Below are positions 1 through 5,732 of a DNA stretch of 5,869 bases, one piece after another (position 1 is the first letter of the stretch; each line of letters starts with the position of its first letter). The notes under the pieces are model-generated. The model ran no database searches. It had not been told where the DNA came from and worked only from the letters and a program-made list of their open reading frames with translations. The position numbers and the translations under genes are program-made. Source of the DNA: JBAXLO01 sp037134755 (lineage in GTDB: Bacteria; Bacteroidota; Bacteroidia; Bacteroidales; JACABE01); NCBI GenBank assembly GCA_037134755.1, contig JBAXLO010000256.1:1-5869 (forward strand), in the 5' to 3' direction.

Positions 1-190
1 TCTGATTAAACACACTGAAATTCTCTGATATATTTTTTACTTTTTACTTTTACCTTCTTACTTTTTCCATTTTTTCGCCCCTTCTCTTAGTCACTTAGTC
101 ACCCCATCGCTCCTTCTCCCCATCTCTTAGTCTCTCTGTCTCCTTTTCGCCCCAATTATTAATTGTTAGTTCTTAATTTTTTAATTGATT
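1..190. repeat. Non-coding, low-complexity repeat region after the FemAB-like gene
   Basis: No gene is visible here. Positions 1-66 are a T-rich stretch with the words CTGATTAAACACACTGAAA and TTTTTACTTTTACCTT; a close copy of the second word occurs at 4329-4344. Positions 75-152 are pyrimidine-rich, with three CTTAGTC words and the string CACTTAGTCACCCCATCGCT at 92-111. That string is recognisably a degenerate member of the CTTAGTTCGCTCCATCGC family found at 1690-1905 and, inverted, at 1219-1299. The stretch therefore joins two dispersed repeat types downstream of the leftward gene ending at 191. No clear intrinsic terminator was seen. Confidence 0.6.
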
Positions 191-1210
191 TTACCCTCCT
201 AATCCTAATTTAATAGCCATTTTCCCTATTTTATAAAGTATAGGTTTATGAATGTAAATATATCTGGAAGTGATGATAGTTTCACCACCAAATTTCTCTT
301 TAAAGTTACGTACCCCGTAGGATTCATCCATTTTGCCTGCGCCCATGAAGTCGAAGTATTTAGTGCCACGTTCTATTGCATAACTGATACCTGCCCAAGT
401 AGCCATTACACTTGGATAAATACCTTCTGACTTATACTCTTTATCCAGACCACATATATACCATTCGTGCACATAGCCTGTACTTATGGACGGACAAACA
501 ATACCTGCAACTATTTTACAATTGTATTTTATAAGTAGTATTTCTCCAATATCCTCAACTTTTGAGGTATTGTAGAAGTTTAAAAATAGAGCTAAAGAAG
601 GGAGTGGCTTTTTAACTTTATGCTTATAGAAATTACTTAGAATATCATAAAAATCCCTTATTTCCTTTTCATTAGTTGCTTTTTCAATCTTCGTTCCTTT
701 TTTAAGGGAATTATTTATCTGTCTTCTTTTACTTTCACTTAACTTATTAAAAATTATTGATGGGTCTTTTTGAGTTTCTACATAAATGTTAAACCAAGGT
801 TCATTTTTTATAGTTTGTTGACTGAAGATCTCAGCAAATCCTGACATTCTGAATTCGCTAAAGATAGGTTTAAAAGGGAAGGTGTTGAGATAAGCATCTA
901 TTAATTTTTTTCCTATTATTAGATGATCATAAGCAGGATTAATTACAGGACCACCAGTAAACAGTATTCTTTCTGAAAATTCTTTTTTTGCAAGTACACC
1001 ATTTGAAAGATAAACACCACAAAGTATTCCAATTAATTTATCATCCTCAACAGCATAAAACAAAAAAGGAGAGCTCCCTTGCTCATCAATCCAAAGCTTA
1101 AAATAAGCAGGACTTTGAAAAAAATGAGGTAATGGATGTTCTTTAATAAAGAAATCCCACTTTTCAAAAAGTTCTTTTGTTGGATTTAAAGTATATTTAA
1201 TTTCTAACAT
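191..1210 (-). CDS. FemAB-like / GNAT-fold aminoacyl- or acyltransferase family protein
   Basis: Protein of 339 aa that resembles the FemAB/FemX branch of the GNAT superfamily, cytoplasmic enzymes that transfer aminoacyl or acyl groups to cell-envelope precursors. Visible support: an N-terminal half with the FFQSPAYFKLW pattern (residues 30-40), a basic SKRRQINNSLKKG segment (160-172) like the central helix region of the family, and a C-terminal block with FDFMGAG (286-292) and NFKEKFGGE (302-310), the FKxxFGG ending typical of these proteins. The length fits a complete protein. No signal peptide or membrane segment is seen. Bacteroidota peptidoglycan usually lacks an amino-acid bridge, so a role in polysaccharide or lipid modification is at least as likely as bridge formation; the substrate is unknown. 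No Shine-Dalgarno precedes the ATG, and the gene starts 92 bp after the four-helix-bundle gene, across repeats, so it may be read from the same transcript. Confidence 0.8.
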   Translation of the reverse strand: MLEIKYTLNPTKELFEKWDFFIKEHPLPHFFQSPAYFKLWIDEQGSSPFLFYAVEDDKLIGILCGVYLSNGVLAKKEFSERILFTGGPVINPAYDHLIIGKKLIDAYLNTFPFKPIFSEFRMSGFAEIFSQQTIKNEPWFNIYVETQKDPSIIFNKLSESKRRQINNSLKKGTKIEKATNEKEIRDFYDILSNFYKHKVKKPLPSLALFLNFYNTSKVEDIGEILLIKYNCKIVAGIVCPSISTGYVHEWYICGLDKEYKSEGIYPSVMATWAGISYAIERGTKYFDFMGAGKMDESYGVRNFKEKFGGETIITSRYIYIHKPILYKIGKMAIKLGLGG

Positions 1211-1218
1211 ATTAAAAA

Positions 1219-1299
1219 AGATGGAGTGAAAAAGCGATAGAGCGAACTAAGCGATAAAGCGAAAATGCGATGGAGTGAACTAAGCGAAAATGCGAAAAA
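1219..1299 (-). repeat. Tandem 33-bp repeat, inverted copy of the CTTAGTTCGCTCCATCGC family
   Basis: Two adjacent 33-bp units, 1234-1266 and 1267-1299, match at 28 of 33 positions by eye. Each starts GCGAT(A/G)GAG and continues with GAACTAAGCGA. A partial unit (ATGGAGTGAA) precedes them at 1221-1230. On the plus strand the units read in the GCGA sense, the reverse complement of the copies at 1690-1905. They fill nearly the whole gap between the four-helix-bundle gene and the FemAB-like gene. No promoter element was found inside. Confidence 0.75.
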
Positions 1300-1302
1300 T
1301 AA

Positions 1303-1677
1303 TTAAAATGTCCAGTTTTCAGATTTTGTACTCATATTTACCAACATTGCAATAATATGATCATATTTATCAAATAAATCAGCATGAGTTGAGATATCAA
1401 TATAGTTACATTTTAAAGCGTAATCCAACCAAACTTGCGTTTCAGCTGCTTCTCCTTCTGAATCAGATAATTTAGCTATAAATGATTTTGGATATTTGCG
1501 TTTACGAAATGCTTCAGCAATATTGCTTGAAACAGAACGAGAAGACCTTCTTATTTGATCGGTTAATGAGTATATTTCTTCTTTAGGAAAAGTCTTAGTA
1601 ATATTAAAAATTTTCATTCCAGATGTAAACGACAACTGAAAAACCTTTAATTCAAAATGTGTTTTTATCTTTTCCAT
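1303..1677 (-). CDS. Four-helix-bundle protein, S23 / 23S rRNA intervening-sequence family
   Basis: Protein of 124 aa, normal length for the S23-type four-helix-bundle family. Family signatures: FPKEE at residues 30-34, QIRRSSRSVSSNIAEA at 41-56, the basic FRKRKY at 57-62, and SDSEGEAAETQVWLDYA at 71-87, which places it in the subgroup with AEAxRKR and EAAETQxWLD rather than the NIAEG subgroup. The family includes ORFs inside intervening sequences of bacterial 23S rRNA and is structurally related to Avd, the accessory protein of diversity-generating retroelements; most free-standing members have no known function. No 23S rRNA or reverse transcriptase lies in this window. The ATG is preceded by an AAAGGGA Shine-Dalgarno-like run at about 1684-1690, the best ribosome binding site in the window. 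The gene lies between inverted copies of a GCGA/TCGC-rich repeat, which is unusual. Confidence 0.88.
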   Translation of the reverse strand: MEKIKTHFELKVFQLSFTSGMKIFNITKTFPKEEIYSLTDQIRRSSRSVSSNIAEAFRKRKYPKSFIAKLSDSEGEAAETQVWLDYALKCNYIDISTHADLFDKYDHIIAMLVNMSTKSENWTF

Positions 1678-1683
1678 TTATAT

Positions 1684-1690
1684 TCCCTTT
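1684..1690 (-). promoter_or_regulatory. Ribosome binding site of the four-helix-bundle gene
   Basis: On the minus strand AAAGGGA is followed by six bases and then the ATG at 1677-1675. This purine run supports that start codon. It stands out because the other genes here have no comparable sequence before their starts. Confidence 0.55.
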
Positions 1691-1905
1691 TTATTCGCAT
1701 TTTCGCTACAACTCTCATTCGCTTTTATTTACTTTGCTTTTTTCGCTTAGTTCGCTCCATCGCTGAGTCGCTTGTTATCAACTTCACCATTATTCACTTC
1801 GTTCGCTCTATCACATTTTCACTCCATCTCTCAGTCGCTTTTCTCTCATTCGCCTTTTTCGCTTAGTTAGCTCCATCGCCATTTTCGCATTTTCGCTCCA
1901 TCGCT
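1690..1905 (+). repeat. Degenerate TCGC-rich repeat cluster between recombinase and four-helix-bundle gene
   Basis: Several imperfect units built from TTCGCATTTTCGCT, TTCGCTTAG and TTCGCTCCATCGC fill the gap of about 220 bp. The clearest units are 1740-1763 and 1856-1879, which differ at one of 24 positions. TTCGCATTTTCGCT occurs at 1695-1708 and 1885-1898. More diverged copies lie at 1802-1840. The 1740-1763 unit is the inverse of 1267-1290 with one mismatch, so the two clusters form inverted repeats around the four-helix-bundle gene. The cluster ends exactly at the recombinase stop codon. An open frame across it on the plus strand is only the repeat being read through. Confidence 0.75.
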
Positions 1906-2772
1906 TCACCTCTCCGCCGGAATACTCAATAATTCTGCATAATCAGTAATAAAATCTAAGCCTGCCATTTTTACCATTGTAGATTGTCTGTAATTGTTTA
2001 ATGACCTCAGGCTTTTTAACGACAATATGTTTTTTAGCGTATTTTTATCCATCCCTAATTCAGATTGATGATGTGCATAAGTATGTCGAAACGTCTGTAG
2101 TGTAGCAGATTTATTTATTTTCAATTTCTTTAAGTTCTTTTTAAAGGTTAGCTCTACCCCTCTATCAGAATATATTTTATGATTTCTTCCTTCAAAAAAC
2201 CAGTTCTCTAGATCATTTCTTTTTAAATAGGTATTAATAAGATTTCCTAGATCTACTGAAATATCTAATATCATTACAGGATTGCCTTTAAAATTTGTAA
2301 CTAAAATGGTTTTTTCTTTCTTATTATAGCAGTCTTTTGCAAGATGAAAGACTTCATTTGGTTTTAATCCAAATAAATACATCAATGCAAATAATAATTT
2401 CGTCTTTATATCCAAAATGCTTTCAAAAATCAGTTTAATCTCCTGATGTGTAAAATGTACAGGTATCTTTTTATCAGTATATTTAACTACATCAAAATCC
2501 AGATTAAAACCTCTTTCATGCATACCATTAAAAAAATACTCAAATGCAGAAACTATCCTGCCTTTTTTATTTTCTGTCAAATCCCCTTTAAAAAGTTTTA
2601 TATTTAGATAACTAATAACTATCTTTTCTTTCACTTTTTCTACAGCAATAGTTTGTTTTTCTGAAAAAACATTAATAAAACCATGAAAAGTATTGACAGT
2701 ATTTGTACTATATCCAATTCCCCTTAGAAATTCTTTAAACTCATTCGAAAGCACATTTTTATTTATTCCCAT
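1906..2772 (-). CDS. Tyrosine recombinase/integrase family protein with substituted catalytic residues
   Basis: Protein of 288 aa with the two-part layout of Xer/phage integrases: an N-terminal SAM-like core-binding domain (about residues 8-95) and a C-terminal catalytic domain (about 105-280). Aligning by eye with XerC/XerD, the first catalytic Arg (GLRxxE) is Lys137 in GLKPNE, the box II His (HxLRH) is Gln226 in LQTFRH, and the His of LLGH is Leu252 in ILSLKS. Arg229 and the nucleophile candidate Tyr261 (NNYRQ) are kept, and Lys162 (FKGNP) may be the beta-strand Lys. The reading frame is intact with no frameshift, so it is probably translated, but strand cleavage may be weak or lost. The start ATG has no Shine-Dalgarno. 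A TAnnTTTG element lies about 125 bp upstream on the same strand. The gene could be a domesticated integrase, an active member of a divergent subfamily, or a remnant of an element that carried the genes downstream. Confidence 0.85.
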   Translation of the reverse strand: MGINKNVLSNEFKEFLRGIGYSTNTVNTFHGFINVFSEKQTIAVEKVKEKIVISYLNIKLFKGDLTENKKGRIVSAFEYFFNGMHERGFNLDFDVVKYTDKKIPVHFTHQEIKLIFESILDIKTKLLFALMYLFGLKPNEVFHLAKDCYNKKEKTILVTNFKGNPVMILDISVDLGNLINTYLKRNDLENWFFEGRNHKIYSDRGVELTFKKNLKKLKINKSATLQTFRHTYAHHQSELGMDKNTLKNILSLKSLRSLNNYRQSTMVKMAGLDFITDYAELLSIPAER

Positions 2773-2822
2773 CTGATATCGTATTAGTATACATTAATTA
2801 ACCCTAAAAAGATATTCGCCAA

Positions 2823-2850
2823 TTTGACTTGTTTAATCTTTGTAATTTTG
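2823..2850 (+). promoter_or_regulatory. Candidate Bacteroidota-type promoter, plus strand
   Basis: TAATTTTG at 2843-2850 fits the TAnnTTTG -7 consensus exactly. A TTTG at 2823-2826 could be the -33 element, with 16 bp between, slightly shorter than usual. Transcription would start near 2857 and run toward the gene at 3422, giving a leader of more than 500 nt unless the doubtful ORF at 2949 is real. Found by motif reading only. Confidence 0.35.
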
Positions 2851-2895
2851 CCATGTTTTAATAAATCAACATAGTTTTCATAAAATTAAACACGA

Positions 2896-2903
2896 CAAAA
2901 GTA
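2896..2903 (-). promoter_or_regulatory. Candidate -7 element for the recombinase gene
   Basis: Read on the minus strand the sequence is TACTTTTG, an exact TAnnTTTG match. Transcription would begin near 2889, leaving a leader of about 115 nt before the recombinase ATG. No TTG was seen at the expected -33 distance, so the promoter is only half supported. No similar element was found upstream of the four-helix-bundle or FemAB-like genes, so this may serve all three. Confidence 0.35.
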
Positions 2904-2948
2904 AACAATAATAATGGGTTTAATTAATATATTTATAAAATAAAAAAG

Positions 2949-3230
2949 ATGCAGTATAATTTTAAAAATAAAAACATAATAAAACAGTTTAAAACTCAGT
3001 ATCTCAATTTCAAAATAAATGTAACAATAAGTATTAGAGTATATATACTATTAGTTATGTCGATTTCTGGAATTCGTTATATAATTCCCTCTTTAAAAGG
3101 ACAACTTCCTTCTTTAGTAGGAATCAATTTCCCTTTAGTTTCAACGATTCCATTACAAGAAGGAATAACAATAGGAGAATCGGGCAGCATGCCTTATTTA
3201 CCGGGAGTGTGTCACGGAAAAGCGATTTAA
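2949..3230 (+). CDS. Doubtful small ORF, 93 codons, no recognised family
   Basis: The first 36 codons translate AT-rich, Lys/Asn/Ile-rich sequence that looks like random intergenic reading. The rest, from Met37 (3057-3059), reads MSISGIRYIIPSLKG onward with repeated Pro-Leu/Ser patterns and ends GVCHGKAI. This second part coincides with the repeat-like stretch at 3080-3230, whose translation commonly gives spurious ORFs of this kind. There is no Shine-Dalgarno at either start and no homologue I recognise. A short real peptide from Met37 (57 aa) cannot be excluded. Confidence 0.18.
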   Translation: MQYNFKNKNIIKQFKTQYLNFKINVTISIRVYILLVMSISGIRYIIPSLKGQLPSLVGINFPLVSTIPLQEGITIGESGSMPYLPGVCHGKAI

Positions 3231-3421
3231 GCTTCGATGAGGCATTTACAAATATTGGGAAAATAAGTAAATAAACCTTTTCTGACTAAAGCTTATCCTT
3301 CTTAAAAAGGAATGCATAAATCAAAGCCCGGAAAAAAATTTATAAACAAAAAAGTATTAATACATGAATACTATTTTTTTTAAAAAAGTCAATTTAAATA
3401 AAAATTTAAAAAATTCATAAC

Positions 3422-4138
3422 ATGTCAAAGAAAAAATTAATTAAGAAGTTAGTCGTAACTTCAAATTTACATAAATTATCAAAAGGTAAATTCTCGACAA
3501 AATCTAAGTCAATTGCTAATGCTTTAATAGCAAATCCAACTTATGTAACAAATATTGATCCATTGCCGGAAACAGTATTAACCGAAATACAAAAGTTTGA
3601 TGATCTGGGAGTAAACGGAAAAACTTTGTCAGACGCGCTTAAAGAAAACAGCAAGTGTTTGATAGATCAAAAAGGAGTTATTCTTGATATGGTCAATGAT
3701 AATTGGATCATTCAAGTCCAGATGGCTGTTAAAGGTGATATAGCTAAAGTTTTAAAACTCGGCTTTGGTGTAAAAGGTGTTGATAATGGAACTGTTCCTG
3801 CAATAGTTGGGAAAGTTGTTGATTCACATCCTATCATCAGCCAAACAGATACTAATGTCCATCAGCAACATACCTTGCATATTATAAATAGTGAAACAGG
3901 TAGTAAAAAACAACCTGCTGATGCTATATCTACCTATATTTATCAATTAATAGGAACTACTGCTCCATCAAGCATCAATCAGATGTCTTATAAAGGAATA
4001 GTTAGTAAAGGTAAATATATTAATAAATTTGATTCTTTAGATTTGGGTAAAGTTGTTTATTATATAGCTATATATGTAAATAAAAAAACATTAGAGCTTA
4101 TGGAACCAAGCCCTGTCAGTAGTGCTATAATTAACTAA
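3422..4138 (+). CDS. Conserved-looking protein of unknown function with C-terminal FN3-like beta domain
   Basis: Protein of 238 aa. No function recognised. It has a basic N-terminus (MSKKKLIKKL), a probably helical segment (about residues 24-115) with IANALIANPTYVTNIDPLP and repeated Ala/Leu-rich turns, then a predicted beta-rich half (about 125-238). The layout resembles a Bacteroidota group of small hypothetical proteins: an N-terminal helical part with 'ALIANPxYxTxPxPLP', a 'GDxxKVLKLGFxVKG' segment (here 105-119), and a fibronectin type III-like end with a YYIAIYVN strand (213-220) followed by a Pro-Ser and SSAI ending, where related proteins often have WSxxVSAxI. There is no signal peptide or lipobox, so cytoplasmic placement is likeliest. 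The gene stands alone: nothing codirectional within 500 bp upstream, and a strong terminator 34 bp after its stop. No Shine-Dalgarno precedes the ATG; no better in-frame Met exists. Confidence 0.8.
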   Translation: MSKKKLIKKLVVTSNLHKLSKGKFSTKSKSIANALIANPTYVTNIDPLPETVLTEIQKFDDLGVNGKTLSDALKENSKCLIDQKGVILDMVNDNWIIQVQMAVKGDIAKVLKLGFGVKGVDNGTVPAIVGKVVDSHPIISQTDTNVHQQHTLHIINSETGSKKQPADAISTYIYQLIGTTAPSSINQMSYKGIVSKGKYINKFDSLDLGKVVYYIAIYVNKKTLELMEPSPVSSAIIN

Positions 4139-4150
4139 CACCTCTCCTAA

Positions 4151-4167
4151 CCTCTCCTAAGGAGAGG
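4151..4167. repeat. Small palindromic repeat, CTCTCC/GGAGAG type
   Basis: CCTCTCC at 4151-4157 pairs with GGAGAGG at 4161-4167 around TAA. A half copy, CCTCTCCTAA, precedes it directly at 4141-4150. It lies between the stop codon of the 238-aa gene and its terminator and belongs to the same type as the palindrome at 4485-4505. Confidence 0.6.
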
Positions 4168-4171
4168 AATT

Positions 4172-4216
4172 AAAAAACAAAAGCCTTCAGCATTTATGTT
4201 GAAGGCTTTGTTTTTT
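4172..4216 (+). terminator. Strong intrinsic terminator, probably bidirectional
   Basis: AAGCCTTCA at 4181-4189 pairs with TGAAGGCTT at 4200-4208; the stem can continue inward (G-T, C-G, A-T) to a four-base loop at 4193-4196 and outward through AAAAAAC (4172-4178) with G and six T (4210-4216), one A bulged at 4179. The T run follows the stem on the plus strand and an equivalent run follows on the minus strand, so it can end transcription of the 238-aa gene and also stop readthrough from the convergent ATPase gene. Confidence 0.85.
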
Positions 4217-4484
4217 ATTGACACCTCACCGCTTTCGACTATGCTCAAGGATCGTAAGATACAGATTGTCATTAATATTTTATAATTATTTAAAGTTTTT
4301 CACTGATGGCACTGATTAATTTCTTGCTTTTTTACTTTTACCTTTTTACTTATTTTATTATCCTGCCTACCTCACACCCACCTCTCCCCTTTCGACCCTT
4401 CGGTTCCACTCAGGGACACTTAGCTCAATGACCTAACTGAAGAAAGAAATACCAAAAGAATAAATTTTTCGCTGCTTATTAGGC

Positions 4485-4505
4485 TTCTCTCCTATTAGGA
4501 GAGAA
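4485..4505. repeat. Perfect 10-bp-arm palindrome after the ATPase gene
   Basis: TTCTCTCCTA (4485-4494) and TAGGAGAGAA (4496-4505) are perfect reverse complements around a single T. It lies 22 bp past the ATPase stop codon. On the minus strand there is no T run directly after it, so it is not a classical terminator, though the hairpin could protect a transcript end. It is related to the 4151-4167 repeat. Confidence 0.65.
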
Positions 4506-4527
4506 AGGAGTGAGGTGGTCGTACTTA

Positions 4528-5646
4528 TCAATATTTTGATAACCATTTTTGAAAAAACAAATCATAAACACTGTAATAGTCATCTTCTTTGTAAATTATT
4601 TCTTTATCTAGTAAAGTTTGTAATGACCTATTTACTGAACTTGCTTGATTCAATCGATAAGTTTTCAGAAACAATGAAGATGTAGGTTGTGATACTTTTT
4701 TTTCTTTTGCTATTGCCTTAACTAAAGCAAATTGATTATCAGTTAAAAAATTCTTATAACTATAATATATACCTTCTCTTTCATTCAAAATCTCTAACAG
4801 AACATTGTTAATTAAAATTGCATCTATGTTAGTTATTTGTGTACCATATAATTTATTGAAAAAATATTGAACATAAAATGTATAAAGTTCTAAATCATCT
4901 AATACTTTATAAATTAATTCCTTTTCTAATATTCTTTGATTTCCTTTAAACTGTAAATAAATAAAATCAGCATATTCAGTCCTATCTATTTTACCTAAAT
5001 TCATTATATCAGAACTTTGATAAAAAGGTTTACCATATTGGTTGAACATTGAAGTTAGTATTTTCTTATTACTTCCTGAAAAAACAAATTTTATATTTTT
5101 GTTGTATTGTTGACAATATGACCTCAATAAAGCTTCAATATTTCTTTCAGGATAGGTAGTAATTTGCTGAAATTCATCAATAGCAATAATATATTTCGAT
5201 TTTTGCTTTGCAAGAAATTGAAATATTGCTAGTAAATCATTTATTGATTCTTCAGGTTTGTGGTATTCAATTTCAAACCCGGGAGTACCTGTAACTTGAT
5301 CAAATGTTAATTTCCCCCTTAATCCTGTAAGTAAATCTTTTATCTTAGAAAGATAATTTTTAGACCTTTTTTGTTCATCATTTACTATTGCTTTACTAAA
5401 TTCTCTGATAAAATCATTTAAATTGGAGGTTGGCATGATATCAAAATAGATTAATCTATCTTGTTTCACTTCTGATAATTTATGAAAAACATGATAGATT
5501 AAACCGGTTTTGCCCATCCTCCTTAATGATAAAAGTGTAATATTTCTACCATTATCTAGTGCTGAAATTATTTTTTCGGTCTCGATTTTTCTATCACAGA
5601 AATAATCCGGTGATAAATAACCAAATATAATAAATGGATTATTCAT
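4528..5646 (-). CDS. AAA+/STAND-like ATP-binding protein, archaeal-ATPase (MNS) type with winged helix
   Basis: Protein of 372 aa, the usual size for this stand-alone ATPase type in Bacteroidota. It opens with NPFIIFGYLSPDYFCDR, typical of the family. Motifs: Walker A SLRRMGKT (residues 40-47), with Ser where the classical first Gly would be, as in the R-R-x-G-K-T loops of this group; Walker B with acidic pair YIIAIDEFQQI (152-162); a sensor-1-like FVFSGSNKK (187-195). The C-terminal part (about 295-372) reads as a winged-helix DNA-binding domain (NQFALVKAIAKEKKVSQPTS, then a wing near DKEIIYKEDD). Members are predicted NTP-dependent switches or DNA-associated ATPases; no specific role is established, and a function in defence or mobile-element biology is only a guess. 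The gene is monocistronic here and converges on the 238-aa gene. No Shine-Dalgarno precedes the ATG; the start is fixed by the conserved N-terminus. Confidence 0.88.
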   Translation of the reverse strand: MNNPFIIFGYLSPDYFCDRKIETEKIISALDNGRNITLLSLRRMGKTGLIYHVFHKLSEVKQDRLIYFDIMPTSNLNDFIREFSKAIVNDEQKRSKNYLSKIKDLLTGLRGKLTFDQVTGTPGFEIEYHKPEESINDLLAIFQFLAKQKSKYIIAIDEFQQITTYPERNIEALLRSYCQQYNKNIKFVFSGSNKKILTSMFNQYGKPFYQSSDIMNLGKIDRTEYADFIYLQFKGNQRILEKELIYKVLDDLELYTFYVQYFFNKLYGTQITNIDAILINNVLLEILNEREGIYYSYKNFLTDNQFALVKAIAKEKKVSQPTSSLFLKTYRLNQASSVNRSLQTLLDKEIIYKEDDYYSVYDLFFQKWLSKY

Positions 5647-5653
5647 ATATTTT

Positions 5654-5681
5654 TACGCATTTTGCGTTACGCATTTTGCGT
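5654..5681. repeat. Two perfect tandem 14-mers, each an inverted repeat, before the ATPase start
   Basis: TACGCATTTTGCGT occurs twice in a row, at 5654-5667 and 5668-5681. Each copy has ACGCA and TGCGT arms around TTT, and TGCGT/ACGCA can also pair across the junction, so alternative hairpins are possible. The array begins 7 bp upstream of the ATPase ATG, over the place where ribosomes would bind. It could be a regulator's double binding site, a leader RNA structure, or a small dispersed repeat. Confidence 0.7.
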
Positions 5682-5732
5682 CACAAGGATACTAATTTTT
5701 TATTATATAACATATACTTTTGTTCATTTTAT

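Larger units (their letters stand above)
2773..3421. other. Long intergenic region with promoter candidates and decayed repeat-like sequence
   Basis: The region has no gene that can be supported well. Positions 2773-2948 are very AT-rich and hold -7 elements for both strands. Positions 3080-3240 are less AT-rich and show small stems such as TTCCT..AGGAA (3107-3124), resembling worn copies of the dispersed CCTCCTTAAAAGG-type repeats. At 3348-3380, AGTATT and AATACT, eight bases apart, are flanked by A and T runs, a weak terminator-like hairpin with almost no GC pairs. Just upstream of the ATG at 3422 there is no Shine-Dalgarno and no TAnnTTTG match. Confidence 0.5.
4139..4527. other. Intergenic region packed with short palindromic and dispersed repeats
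   Basis: No gene is visible. In order it holds a CCTCTCC/GGAGAGG stem (4151-4167), the terminator (4172-4216), a TTTCGACTATGCTCAAGG unit (4233-4250), a CACTGATGGCACTGATTAA stretch (4301-4319), TTTTTACTTTTACC (4329-4342, also near position 41), a CCTACCTCACACCCACCTCT tract (4366-4385), a related TTTCGACCCTTCGG...CACTCAGGG unit (4390-4413), and a 21-bp palindrome (4485-4505). These look like dispersed repeats of Bacteroidota intergenic DNA. They separate the rightward 238-aa gene from the leftward ATPase gene, which converge here. Confidence 0.6.

Noticed and set aside
248..430. Plus-strand ORF of 60 codons
   Set aside because: It lies wholly antisense to the C-terminal part of the FemAB-like gene, including the conserved FKEKFGG region, and has no recognisable family features.
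1303..1677. Diversity-generating retroelement (Avd-like protein)
   Set aside because: The fold relationship is real, but no reverse transcriptase and no template/variable repeat pair with adenine-specific differences is visible in the window.
1303..1677. 23S rRNA intervening sequence
   Set aside because: No rRNA sequence flanks the gene; both neighbours are protein-coding.
1657..1866. Plus-strand ORF of 69 codons, Phe/Leu/Arg-rich
   Set aside because: It is a read-through of the TCGC-rich repeat cluster and its hydrophobic look comes from TTC, CTT and TTT words; there is no ribosome binding site.
1219..1905. CRISPR array
   Set aside because: The repeats are degenerate, have no regular unique spacers, change orientation across the gene, and there are no cas genes.
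3080..3240. tRNA, tmRNA or known riboswitch
   Set aside because: No cloverleaf, tmRNA ends or recognisable riboswitch core could be drawn from the sequence.
3348..3380. Intrinsic terminator upstream of the 238-aa gene
   Set aside because: The hairpin has only one GC pair; the A and T runs make it look like a terminator, but the stem is too weak to call.
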